Positions 1 to 6,583 of a stretch of DNA of 9,935 nt are shown piece by piece. The notes beneath the pieces are model-generated. The model made no database searches, was not told the DNA's origin, and was given only the letters and a program-made list of their open reading frames with translations. Position 1 is the stretch's first letter. The number at the start of each line of letters is the position of its first letter. The DNA is taken from NCBI GenBank assembly GCA_029067025.1, contig JAIEFH010000220.1, positions 1-9,935 on the forward strand, written 5' to 3'. The DNA is from Oscillospiraceae bacterium. GTDB taxonomy: Bacteria > Bacillota > Clostridia > Oscillospirales > Oscillospiraceae. The position numbers and the translations under genes are program-made.

Positions 1-1
1 G

Positions 2-349
2 GCCATTGGCGAGGTGGCGGACTGGGGCGATCTGCTCCGCTACCACGGGGCGCTGCTGCTGATGCAGTTGGAGATCGGAGCCCTGTGCTTCGGCCTGTCA
101 GCGCTGCTGCGCCGGGGCGGACTGGGGCTGGCGATGGGACTGGCCGCGCTGCTGTACTTCGCGGGCCTGCTCATCAATCTGGACCAGAGGCTGGACTGGC
201 TGCGCTTTGTCACGCCCTATTACTATGCCGACGCGGCCCGGATTTTCGCTGGGGAAGCGCTGATTGGCCCCATGCTGGCGGGCTGTGCCCTGGGCGGGCT
301 GGGGGCGGGATTCGGCCTGTGGTGGTATCGGCGGAAGGACGTCGCGTAA
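2..349 (+). CDS. ABC-2-type transporter permease, C-terminal part (truncated by window edge)
   Basis: The frame is open to the left edge of the window, so only the last 115 residues of the protein are visible; the GTG at 14 is probably internal. The segment is strongly hydrophobic, with three likely membrane helices: around HGALLLMQLEIGALCFGLSA, around GLAMGLAALLYFAGLLINL, and a last one ending in GFGLWWYRRKDVA. The short 'FVTPYYYADAARIF' stretch between helices resembles the periplasm-facing end of ABC-2 family permeases, in which a proline and aromatic residues precede the last helix. The cytoplasmic basic tail (YRRKD) ends the protein. No ATPase partner is visible; it should lie upstream. 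No terminator is evident between this gene and the response regulator 92 bases on, but a separate promoter sits there. The ABC-2 assignment rests on general character, not on a diagnostic motif, so 'integral membrane protein' is the safe call. Confidence 0.6.
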   Translation, partial: AIGEVADWGDLLRYHGALLLMQLEIGALCFGLSALLRRGGLGLAMGLAALLYFAGLLINLDQRLDWLRFVTPYYYADAARIFAGEALIGPMLAGCALGGLGAGFGLWWYRRKDVA

Positions 350-363
350 AAGCGCCCCCTCCC

Positions 364-392
364 TTGAAATTCTCCCCCGCAAGTAGTAAAAT
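364..392 (+). promoter_or_regulatory. Sigma-A-type promoter for the two-component genes
   Basis: TTGAAA at 364-369 (5/6 to TTGACA) and TAAAAT at 387-392 (5/6 to TATAAT) are separated by exactly 17 bases. Transcription would begin near 399, leaving a leader of about 43 bases before the ATG at 442. The hexamer CCGCAAG occurs twice, at 377-383 inside the spacer and at 397-403 around the expected start site, 20 bases apart. This is a possible regulator site but is unproven. Confidence 0.6.
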
Positions 393-441
393 CAGTCCGC
401 AAGGGTTGAACGCATGGCTGAAACGCTGGGGGGAACGGAAC

Positions 442-1122
442 ATGACCTATGACTGCCTGATCATAGACGACGAAAAGCTGCTGGCGGACAGCACAGCGGA
501 ATATTTTAACCTGTTCGGCGTCAAAACCGGGGTCGCGTACAGCGCCTCGGACTGCCGGGACTTTTTGAAAGAAAACTCGGCGCGTCTGCTGCTGCTGGAC
601 ATCAACCTGGGCGACGGGAGCGGCTTTGAGCTGTGCAAAGAGCTTCGGGAGGCCACGCAGGTCCCCATCCTGTTCATCTCCGCCCGAACCAGCGACGACG
701 ACCAGATCATCGCCCTGAGCATCGGCGGCGACGACTATATCCAAAAGCCCTATTCCCTCAGCGTCCTGCTGGCCAAGGTCAAGGCGGTGCTGAAGCGCTG
801 CGGGAATCAGGGGGGCGCGGGCTATGCCGACGGGCGGCTGAGCGTGGACTTTGACGCGCGGCAGGTTTTTGCCGGCGGGGTTCCCGTCAAGCTGACGGCC
901 CTGGAGTTCAAGCTGCTGGCCTATCTGATCCAGAACGGGGGCAGGGTGGTTCCGAAGCAGGAGCTGTTTGAAAAGGTCTGGGAGGACAAATTTACGGGGG
1001 ACGGCACGCTGAACGTGCACATCCGCAAAATCCGGGAGGCCATCGAGCGGGAGCCGGGCAATCCCGAATATATCCTCACGGTCTGGGGCGAGGGCTACCG
1101 GTTCAAGGGAGGCAGCCAATGA
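442..1122 (+). CDS. OmpR/PhoB-family response regulator
   Basis: This is a 226-residue DNA-binding response regulator, the usual length for the family. The receiver domain spans roughly residues 1-118. It has the acidic pair D9-D10, the phospho-acceptor D53 in LLLLDINLGDG, the switch serine S80 in PILFISA, and the conserved lysine K102 in QKPY. A winged-helix effector domain covers about 125-224, with the family-typical LTALEFKLLAYLIQNGGRVV, the recognition-helix region NVHIRKIREAIE and the C-terminal GEGYRF hairpin. The ATG at 442 was chosen because it begins the receiver fold and follows a G-rich Shine-Dalgarno (GGGGGGA at 428-434); the frame stays open further upstream but overlaps the preceding permease gene. 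The stop overlaps the kinase start as ATGA. The likely target is the promoter with tandem repeats before the ABC ATPase, plus possibly its own promoter; both are inference. Confidence 0.95.
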   Translation: MTYDCLIIDDEKLLADSTAEYFNLFGVKTGVAYSASDCRDFLKENSARLLLLDINLGDGSGFELCKELREATQVPILFISARTSDDDQIIALSIGGDDYIQKPYSLSVLLAKVKAVLKRCGNQGGAGYADGRLSVDFDARQVFAGGVPVKLTALEFKLLAYLIQNGGRVVPKQELFEKVWEDKFTGDGTLNVHIRKIREAIEREPGNPEYILTVWGEGYRFKGGSQ

Positions 1123-2384
1123 GGGGCCGCGCCTTTTTCGCCGGCCTGTTCCTGGTTTTCGCGGCGGAGCTTACCATGCTGGTTTTGCTCATGGGCCATG
1201 GAATCGAGAGCCTCCAGGATACGGTGGCGGTCAACGAGATTGCGCAGACCATACAGCGCGATTGGGATTCTTTGGCCAACCACGTCAATGACACCGAGTT
1301 TGACTATGTGGTGCTGGGCGCTGACGGGACAGTCCTGTATCGGACAGGGCCGAGGCTGAGCGAAAGCGTGAACGCCGCAATTGCCCACAAGGACACGATG
1401 CTGGACGTTGAAGTCGACGGGATGACGGTGGGAAAGCTCATCATTTACAACGACGATGTGCTGACGATCCAATCAGAAAAGCGAACCATTATTTTTGCCG
1501 TGGCGGCGGCCATGCTCTTGCAGCTTGTCATCTGCGCGGGATACTTCTGCTATCTGCGCCGCACGATAGTGACCCCCTTCCGCAAGCTGGAGCAGTTCGC
1601 CCAGCGCGTGGCGGGGGGCAACCTGGACATTCCGCTGAAAATGGACCGGCACAATCTGTTCGGGGCCTTTACCGAGAGCTTTGACCTCATGCGCAACCAG
1701 CTGAAACAGGCGCGGCTTGCTGAGGCAAAAGCGGCCGCGGCCAAAAAGGAACTGGTGGCCAAGCTGTCCCATGACATCAAGACGCCGGTGGCCAGCATCA
1801 AAGCCGCGTCTGAGGTGGGCGCGGCACGATCTTCGGATGACAAAACCCGGGAGAATTACCGGCAGATCATCCAGAAAGCGGATCAGATCAACACGCTGGT
1901 GACCAACCTGTTTTCCGCCACCCTGGAGGAGCTTCACGAGCTGACCGTCACGCCGTCGGACATGAAAAGCGGGGAACTGCGCGCCCTTCTGGAAAACGCC
2001 GACTATCTGTACCGGGCGGCGCTGCCCGCCATTCCCGACTGCCTGCTGTATGCGGACAAGCTCCGCTTACAGCAGGTGTTTGACAATATCTTTGCCAATT
2101 CTTATAAATACGCCGGCACGGACATCGAGGTGACCGCGGAGCTGAAAGAGGGCTGTTTGACGGTGTGCGTGGAGGATCGCGGCGGCGGGGTCGGCGAGCA
2201 GGAGCTGCGCCACCTGAAAGAGAAATTCAAGCGGGGCGCCAACGCCAAAGACATTGAGGGCGCCGGGCTGGGGCTGTACATTTCCGACCACTGTATGCGG
2301 GAAATGGGGGGACGGCTGGAGCTGGAGAACGGGGCCTCCGGCCTGCGGGCGGTGGTTTGGATCGCCCTCAGCCCTGGGATTTAA
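1119..2384 (+). CDS. Membrane sensor histidine kinase (HisKA/HATPase_c)
   Basis: This 421-residue kinase partners the regulator it overlaps by 4 bases (ATGA), so the two are translationally coupled. Transmembrane helix 1 covers about residues 5-27. An extracellular sensor loop covers about 28-121, and helix 2 about 122-146. The loop contains 'VVLGADGTVLYRTG' and 'GKLIIYND', reminiscent of a small Cache/PDC-like fold. A HAMP-like linker follows (about 147-198), with TPFRKLEQFAQRVAGGNLD. The HisKA motif KLSHDIKTPVASIKA places the phospho-histidine at H218. The ATPase domain has the N box FDNIFANSYKYA (N327), the G1 box VEDRGGGVGE (D353) and the G2 box GAGLGLYI (381-388). All catalytic elements are present. 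The sensor loop of about 95 residues is too long for the BceS-type intramembrane-sensing kinases, so it may bind a ligand directly; that ligand is unknown. Confidence 0.95.
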   Translation: MRGRAFFAGLFLVFAAELTMLVLLMGHGIESLQDTVAVNEIAQTIQRDWDSLANHVNDTEFDYVVLGADGTVLYRTGPRLSESVNAAIAHKDTMLDVEVDGMTVGKLIIYNDDVLTIQSEKRTIIFAVAAAMLLQLVICAGYFCYLRRTIVTPFRKLEQFAQRVAGGNLDIPLKMDRHNLFGAFTESFDLMRNQLKQARLAEAKAAAAKKELVAKLSHDIKTPVASIKAASEVGAARSSDDKTRENYRQIIQKADQINTLVTNLFSATLEELHELTVTPSDMKSGELRALLENADYLYRAALPAIPDCLLYADKLRLQQVFDNIFANSYKYAGTDIEVTAELKEGCLTVCVEDRGGGVGEQELRHLKEKFKRGANAKDIEGAGLGLYISDHCMREMGGRLELENGASGLRAVVWIALSPGI

Positions 2385-2418
2385 GGGATATTTAAGGATT
2401 GCATAAAGACAGTTAAGG
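2376..2418 (+). repeat. Tandem ATTTAAGG direct repeats, candidate response-regulator operator
   Basis: ATTTAAGG occurs at 2379-2386 and again at 2390-2397, exactly 11 bases apart. The flanks extend this into two adjacent 11-base units (2376-2386 and 2387-2397) that agree at 9 of 11 positions. A third near copy, AGTTAAGG, lies at 2411-2418, 21 bases after the second, so all three fall on one face of the helix. Direct repeats at about one helical turn are the known mode of binding for OmpR/PhoB-family regulators. The array lies directly upstream of and within the putative promoter of the ABC ATPase, and the first copy overlaps the kinase stop codon. Confidence 0.6.
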
Positions 2419-2434
2419 TTTGAACCCTCATAAT
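2406..2434 (+). promoter_or_regulatory. Putative regulated promoter of the ABC transporter genes
   Basis: AAGACA at 2406-2411 (4/6 to TTGACA) and CATAAT at 2429-2434 (5/6 to TATAAT) are separated by 17 bases. The -35 is weak, as expected for an activator-dependent promoter, and the two perfect repeat copies end 8 bases upstream of it. Transcription would start near 2441, giving a very short leader. The ribosome binding site AAAGGAGGG at 2444-2452 is 9 bases before the ATG at 2462. Confidence 0.45.
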
Positions 2435-2461
2435 GGAGCGTGCAAAGGAGGGTATCCCGTT

Positions 2462-3220
2462 ATGAAAGAAATCCTATTGAAAACGGAAAAGCTGAGCAAA
2501 TCCTTTTCCAACGGCGGTTCCATGCAGCACGTTCTGAAAAACATCGACCTGGAGTTGTACAAGGGCGACTTCACCGTCATCATGGGGGCCAGCGGCGCGG
2601 GCAAGTCCACCCTGCTGTACGCCCTGTCCGGCATGGACACGCCTACCCTGGGTGACATCACCTTCGGCGGGCGGGTCATTTCCGACCTGTCCCAGGACGG
2701 GCTGGCGGTGTTCCGGCGGGAGCACTGCGGCTTTGTCTTCCAGCAGATCTACCTCATCGACGGCATGAGCGTGATGGACAACGTGCTGTCCGCGGGGCTG
2801 CTGGTGAGCCACGACAAAAAGGCTCTGATCCGGCGGGCCAAGGAGCTGTTCGCGGCGGTGGGCATCGACCCGGAGACCCAGCGGAAATTCCCCACCCAGA
2901 TCTCCGGCGGCGAGGCCCAGCGGGTGGGCATCGTCCGCTCGCTCATCAACTCGCCCGAGATTCTGTTTGCCGACGAGCCCACCGGCGCGCTCAACTCCCA
3001 GACGGGCCTTGACGTGCTGGATACCCTGACCCGCTTCAACGAGCAGGGCCAGAGCGTGGTCATGGTGACCCACGATATGCGCTCCGCCCGGCGGGGGAAC
3101 CGCATTTTGTACCTCAAGGACGGCGTGATCCTGGGCGAGTGTGACCTGGGCCGGTATGCCCCCGGCGATGGTGAACGGCACAAGAAGCTGGCCGCCTTCC
3201 TCCAGGATATGGGGTGGTAA
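2462..3220 (+). CDS. ABC transporter ATP-binding protein (MacB/LolD-type)
   Basis: This 252-residue cytoplasmic ATPase energises the FtsX-type permease encoded 2 bases downstream. All nucleotide-binding motifs are present in order: Walker A GASGAGKST (42-50), Q-loop FVFQQ (Q94), signature ISGGEAQR (147-154), Walker B ILFADEP with D171-E172, D-loop GALNSQ, and H-loop MVTHD (H204). The Walker B/D-loop string DEPTGALNS and the overall length are typical of the MacB/LolD/FtsE-like exporter subfamily. The ATG at 2462 was preferred over a TTG at 2420 because it follows an excellent AAAGGAGGG site with 9-base spacing and begins the canonical N-terminal beta strand. The C-terminal tail (RYAPGDGERHKKLAAFLQDMGW) is a short extension with no recognised role. 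Expression is probably controlled by the adjacent two-component pair. Confidence 0.95.
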   Translation: MKEILLKTEKLSKSFSNGGSMQHVLKNIDLELYKGDFTVIMGASGAGKSTLLYALSGMDTPTLGDITFGGRVISDLSQDGLAVFRREHCGFVFQQIYLIDGMSVMDNVLSAGLLVSHDKKALIRRAKELFAAVGIDPETQRKFPTQISGGEAQRVGIVRSLINSPEILFADEPTGALNSQTGLDVLDTLTRFNEQGQSVVMVTHDMRSARRGNRILYLKDGVILGECDLGRYAPGDGERHKKLAAFLQDMGW

Positions 3221-3222
3221 TC

Positions 3223-5565
3223 ATGAGAAAAAGCCTTTTGATTGCCCGCTCCAATATGCGCCGCGCCCGGGGCCAGGCGGTGGCCATCGTCGTGCTGATC
3301 CTCATCGCCGCCATGATGCTCAACCTCTGGCTGATGCTGGCCATGGACTACAAGGCCAACTTCGACCGCTACCACGACAAGCTCAACGACGGGCACGTCA
3401 TCCTGGCGGTGGACAGCGACACCCCCGAATTCCGCGCCTTTCTCACCGAGACGCTGGAGCAGGACGACCGCGCCGAACAGTTCCGGCTGGACTCCTGTAT
3501 GCACATGGTGACCACCTTTGAGTACAACGGCGGCGAGGTCAACAGCGAGGGGATTTTCCTGGACAAAGACGCCGCCCTGTCCCGCTCCATCGGGACGGTT
3601 GAACTGGTGGAGGAGGGCGGCGGTTCCAGCGGGGTATACCTGCCCATGCTCTATCAAACGGACGAGATTACCGTGGGCAAGCCCATTACGCTCTCCATCG
3701 GGAGCAATCAGGTCACCTATACGGTGTGCGGCTTTTTCAACAGCGTGATGATGGGCTCCCACAACTGCGCCGTGACCGAGTTCATCCTCACCGGGGACAA
3801 ATACGAGGAGCTGGAGGCGCTGGGCTGCGCCCCCCAGGCCACGCTGTGCTCCGTGCGGCTCAGCGACAAATCGGAGAGCCAGGTATTCGAGGCGGATTTG
3901 AAAACGGCGGTGTCCGGCCAATTCCCGGAGGCCCGGGCGGTGAGCAATTCCTATACCCTGGTGACCCAGTCCCGCTACATCTCCCAGATGATCTGCTCCG
4001 GCATCATAAGCGTCATGGCCTTTTTGGTGCTGCTCATCGCGCTGATTGTCATTGCGTCCAACATCATCAACTACATCCAGGTCAACATGAAGGACCTGGG
4101 CGCGCTGAAGGCCGTCGGCTATACCTCCCGGCAGCTGGTAGGCTCCCTGCTGACGCAGTTTCTGGGGCTGTCCCTGGCGGCGGCGGTGGGGGGCGCGGGG
4201 CTTTCCTACGCCCTGTTCCCCAGCATCAACGCCATGATGATCGGGCAGACGGGCATCCCCTACGCGCTCCGGTTCCTGCCCCTGCCCTTTGCCCTCACCC
4301 TGGCCATTTTAGGCGCGGCGGTGGCGTTGGCGGTCTGGCTGTCCGCCCGCAGGATCAAAAAAATCGAGCCCATCACGGCGCTGCGCGCGGGGCTGTCCAC
4401 CCACAATTTCAAGCGCAACCATGTGCCGCTGGACAAGACAAGCGCGCCCCTGGACCTTGCCCTGGCGCTCAAGACCACCCTGTCCGGGCTCAAGCACAAT
4501 GTGACCGTCTGCGTCACCATGCTGGTGCTTTCCCTGGTGGTGGTGTTTTCCGGACTGATGCTGAAAAACATGATCTGGGATATAGCGCCGTTCGTAGATT
4601 TGATTACCGGAGAGACGGCGGATGCCTGCATCAATGTTCAGGCGGACATTGAGGATGACTTTCTGGCTGAACTGGATGCAGACAGCCGGGTGGAAAAGGT
4701 GTATCTGTACAGTGGCGCCAAGGTCTGGCACGTGGGCGGGGTGGAACTGGATGGCATCATATGCGATGATTTCGCACAGGTCAATAACCAGAGCGTGGTA
4801 TTTGGCGGGCGATTCCCCAAATTTGACAATGAGATCGTCATCGCGGCCAAGTACGCCCGTGAGCAGGGCTTTGCCGTCGGGGACGAGATCGAGATCACGT
4901 CCAACGGCAGGCAGGCGCGTTATCTGATCACGGGCTTCACCCAAATGTCCAACTACCTGGGCCGGGAATGCCTGCTGACCCGGGCGGGCTATGAGCGGCT
5001 TTGGACGCTGGCCAACGCCACCTATTACTTCAACCTTTCCGAGGGGACGGACGTCGAGGACTTCAATGCGGAGATGAAGGAACGCTTCGCGGGAAATGTA
5101 AACGCAGTCATCAATATTCAATCAACCTTGGATGCCCTGTCCGGCGTTTACGTCTCGATGATGACGGTGATCGTCGTGGCCATCCTGGTGCTGTCCGCCG
5201 TCATCATCGCCTTTGTGCTCTACCTGCTGGTGCGCACCATGCTGAATCAGAAAAGCCGGGATTACGGCGTCATGAAAGCCCTGGGCTTTACCACCGGGCA
5301 GCTGATTTTACAGACGGCGCTGTCCTTTATGCCCACGGCGGTTCTGTCCACCGCGCTGGGGCTGGTGGTGTGCAGCTTCATCATCAACCCGCTGATGGCG
5401 CTGTTTTTGAGCGGCCTCGGGGTGGTCAAGTGCACGTTCGCCATCCCGGTGGGCTTTATCGCGGCGGCGGGGGCAGGGCTGGTGCTGTTCGCCTTTGGGA
5501 TGCTGTGCCTGCTGTCCCTGCGGATCAGGAAGATCGCACCGAGGGCGCTGCTCTCAGGGGAATAG
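3223..5565 (+). CDS. FtsX-family ABC transporter permease, two FtsX halves
   Basis: This 780-residue membrane protein has a duplicated architecture. Helix 1 (about 19-41) is followed by an extracellular domain (about 42-255), then helices 2-4 (about 261-283, 307-330 and 351-373). Helix 5 (about 427-449), a second extracellular domain (about 450-640) and helices 6-8 (about 645-670, 696-722 and 739-767) follow. Each half carries an FtsX-like cytoplasmic coupling stretch: VNMKDLGALKAVGYTSRQL near 287-305 and QKSRDYGVMKALGFTTGQL near 675-693. Each half also ends in a basic 'RRIKKIEPITALRAG' or 'RIRKIAPRALLSGE' motif. One polypeptide can therefore supply both permease halves to an ATPase dimer. 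ATG 3223 follows GGGGTGG at 3211-3217 inside the end of the ATPase gene; a GTG at 3214 is the alternative start. Substrate unknown: such transporters export peptides, antibiotics or lipoproteins, or drive envelope remodelling. Confidence 0.9.
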   Translation: MRKSLLIARSNMRRARGQAVAIVVLILIAAMMLNLWLMLAMDYKANFDRYHDKLNDGHVILAVDSDTPEFRAFLTETLEQDDRAEQFRLDSCMHMVTTFEYNGGEVNSEGIFLDKDAALSRSIGTVELVEEGGGSSGVYLPMLYQTDEITVGKPITLSIGSNQVTYTVCGFFNSVMMGSHNCAVTEFILTGDKYEELEALGCAPQATLCSVRLSDKSESQVFEADLKTAVSGQFPEARAVSNSYTLVTQSRYISQMICSGIISVMAFLVLLIALIVIASNIINYIQVNMKDLGALKAVGYTSRQLVGSLLTQFLGLSLAAAVGGAGLSYALFPSINAMMIGQTGIPYALRFLPLPFALTLAILGAAVALAVWLSARRIKKIEPITALRAGLSTHNFKRNHVPLDKTSAPLDLALALKTTLSGLKHNVTVCVTMLVLSLVVVFSGLMLKNMIWDIAPFVDLITGETADACINVQADIEDDFLAELDADSRVEKVYLYSGAKVWHVGGVELDGIICDDFAQVNNQSVVFGGRFPKFDNEIVIAAKYAREQGFAVGDEIEITSNGRQARYLITGFTQMSNYLGRECLLTRAGYERLWTLANATYYFNLSEGTDVEDFNAEMKERFAGNVNAVINIQSTLDALSGVYVSMMTVIVVAILVLSAVIIAFVLYLLVRTMLNQKSRDYGVMKALGFTTGQLILQTALSFMPTAVLSTALGLVVCSFIINPLMALFLSGLGVVKCTFAIPVGFIAAAGAGLVLFAFGMLCLLSLRIRKIAPRALLSGE

Positions 5566-5664
5566 AACGGCGGCGCAAACGCGCGCCGGGGTTGGTCGCG
5601 AGCAAGACTGCCGATTTTCTTGTACTAAAATTAGGCAGGGTGAAAAATAATTGAGGAGAAACGC
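5566..5664. other. Intergenic composition boundary before the CPBP gene
   Basis: The first 40 bases are GC-rich and hold a small inverted repeat, CGGCGC (5571-5576) with GCGCCG (5583-5588), but no T-tract follows, so it is a poor terminator. From about 5611 the sequence turns AT-rich. TAAAAT at 5626-5631 is a possible -10 element (5/6), but the best upstream -35 is only AAGACT at 5604-5609. The site GAGGAG at 5653-5658 is the ribosome binding site for the next gene. Confidence 0.4.
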
Positions 5665-6507
5665 ATGGAAGCGAAGATAAAAAAGCACCCCATACTGGGA
5701 TGCGTCGTTATATTTAGCATATGTGGGCTGGCCAGAGTGATAGAGTATTTTGTCATAAGGACAGATGAGACGCTCATCTCAGAAAACTTTCTGCATAAGG
5801 CTTTTGGGATCATGGTTTTGGCGGTCGTTCTTTATTTACTGCATAGCAGCTGGCAAAGTATTGGATTTGTAAAGAACGAAATAGCATCCGGGATGATAAA
5901 AGGACTCGCGTTAGGGGGCAGTTGTTTTGTCATAGCCTATTCCGTGGAATGCCTTATACTTTACTGGATCAACCAGAACGTATCATTATCTTTTTATATA
6001 AGTGGGTTTTCATTAGTTGGGGAAACGGCAAAGCATAACAGCATTCTTTTTCTGGCTTTATGTATCGTATTTAACATCATAAATGTTTGGATGGAGGAAG
6101 GTGTGTTCCGCGGCTTATTGATGAAAATACTCGCCGAAAGGCTATCCTTTACCAGCGCCGTGCTTTTTATCGCTTTTTTGTTCGGAATCTGGCATTGGGT
6201 TATGCCGTTAAGGGATTATATGGAGGAGAACATATCACTGGCCAATCTATTGATAATGGGTATAGGATATATCATATTGGCTGGAATCATGAGCATAAAG
6301 TGGTCGCTTCTATATAGAATAACGGGAACGCTGTGGATGGGACTTGGCGACCACTTATTTAACAATGTGATTGTGACGAATTTATTGCACGTGGTTTCAA
6401 ATCATGAAGCTGACAGTATGCAGATTGTAAGAATTTTAATTGGCCAAATACTGTCTTTTTCTATCGTAATGCTATATTACAGGAAAACGATAAAAACCAT
6501 GAGATAG
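5665..6507 (+). CDS. CPBP-family intramembrane metal-type protease (Abi/CAAX protease-like)
   Basis: This 280-residue polytopic membrane protein has about eight hydrophobic segments. It carries the three CPBP (Abi, CAAX-protease and bacteriocin-processing) motifs in order: EEGVFRG with E144, E145 and R149 (EExxxR), FGIWH with F173 and H177 (FxxxH), and GDHLFNN with H230 and N234 (HxxxN-like). The expected active-site residues are therefore intact. The ATG at 5665 follows GAGGAG at 5653-5658 with a 6-base gap. Base composition differs sharply from its neighbours: two hand-counted 60-base lines give about 35% and 42% GC, against 78% for one line of the upstream permease. ATA, TTA and AGA codons are frequent. 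Family members act in bacteriocin self-immunity, leader-peptide processing or prenyl-protein maturation; which applies here is not shown. Its place after an antimicrobial-type transporter fits an immunity role, but the composition suggests separate acquisition. Confidence 0.88.
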   Translation: MEAKIKKHPILGCVVIFSICGLARVIEYFVIRTDETLISENFLHKAFGIMVLAVVLYLLHSSWQSIGFVKNEIASGMIKGLALGGSCFVIAYSVECLILYWINQNVSLSFYISGFSLVGETAKHNSILFLALCIVFNIINVWMEEGVFRGLLMKILAERLSFTSAVLFIAFLFGIWHWVMPLRDYMEENISLANLLIMGIGYIILAGIMSIKWSLLYRITGTLWMGLGDHLFNNVIVTNLLHVVSNHEADSMQIVRILIGQILSFSIVMLYYRKTIKTMR

Positions 6508-6543
6508 AGGCAAAGTTCAGTTTATCAGGCGGTTATCCCTTTT

Positions 6544-6577
6544 GCGCCTTGACAGGGCGCGTTCATGCTGGTACAAT
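6544..6577 (+). promoter_or_regulatory. Strong sigma-A promoter with inverted repeat around the -35, for the ECF S component leader
   Basis: A perfect TTGACA at 6549-6554 and TACAAT at 6572-6577 (5/6) are separated by exactly 17 bases, predicting a start near 6584. The -35 is bracketed by GCGCC (6544-6548) and GGCGC (6556-6560), a 5-bp inverted repeat with the hexamer in its 7-base centre. This could be an operator for a dimeric repressor. It lacks a T-tract, so it is unlikely to be the terminator of the preceding gene. Confidence 0.75.
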
Positions 6578-6583
6578 ACACCC

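Noticed and set aside
85..441. N-terminal extension of the response regulator frame up to an ATG at 85
   Set aside because: It overlaps the real permease gene in another frame. The receiver domain starts cleanly at 442, with a G-rich ribosome site and a promoter in between.
223..1119. 298-codon open frame on the minus strand opposite the response regulator
   Set aside because: A shadow of the GC-rich codon pattern of the real gene. No recognisable domain and no ribosome binding site.
2420..2461. TTG start giving the ABC ATPase 14 extra residues
   Set aside because: It has no good ribosome site and would overlap the -10 and the Shine-Dalgarno that serves the ATG at 2462.
2749..3921. 390-codon open frame on the minus strand across the ATPase and permease genes
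   Set aside because: It spans two well-supported + strand genes and has low-complexity His/Gln/Val-rich content typical of antisense shadow frames.
5571..5588. Inverted repeat after the permease as a terminator
   Set aside because: Only a 6-bp stem, followed by GGGGTTGG instead of a T-tract.
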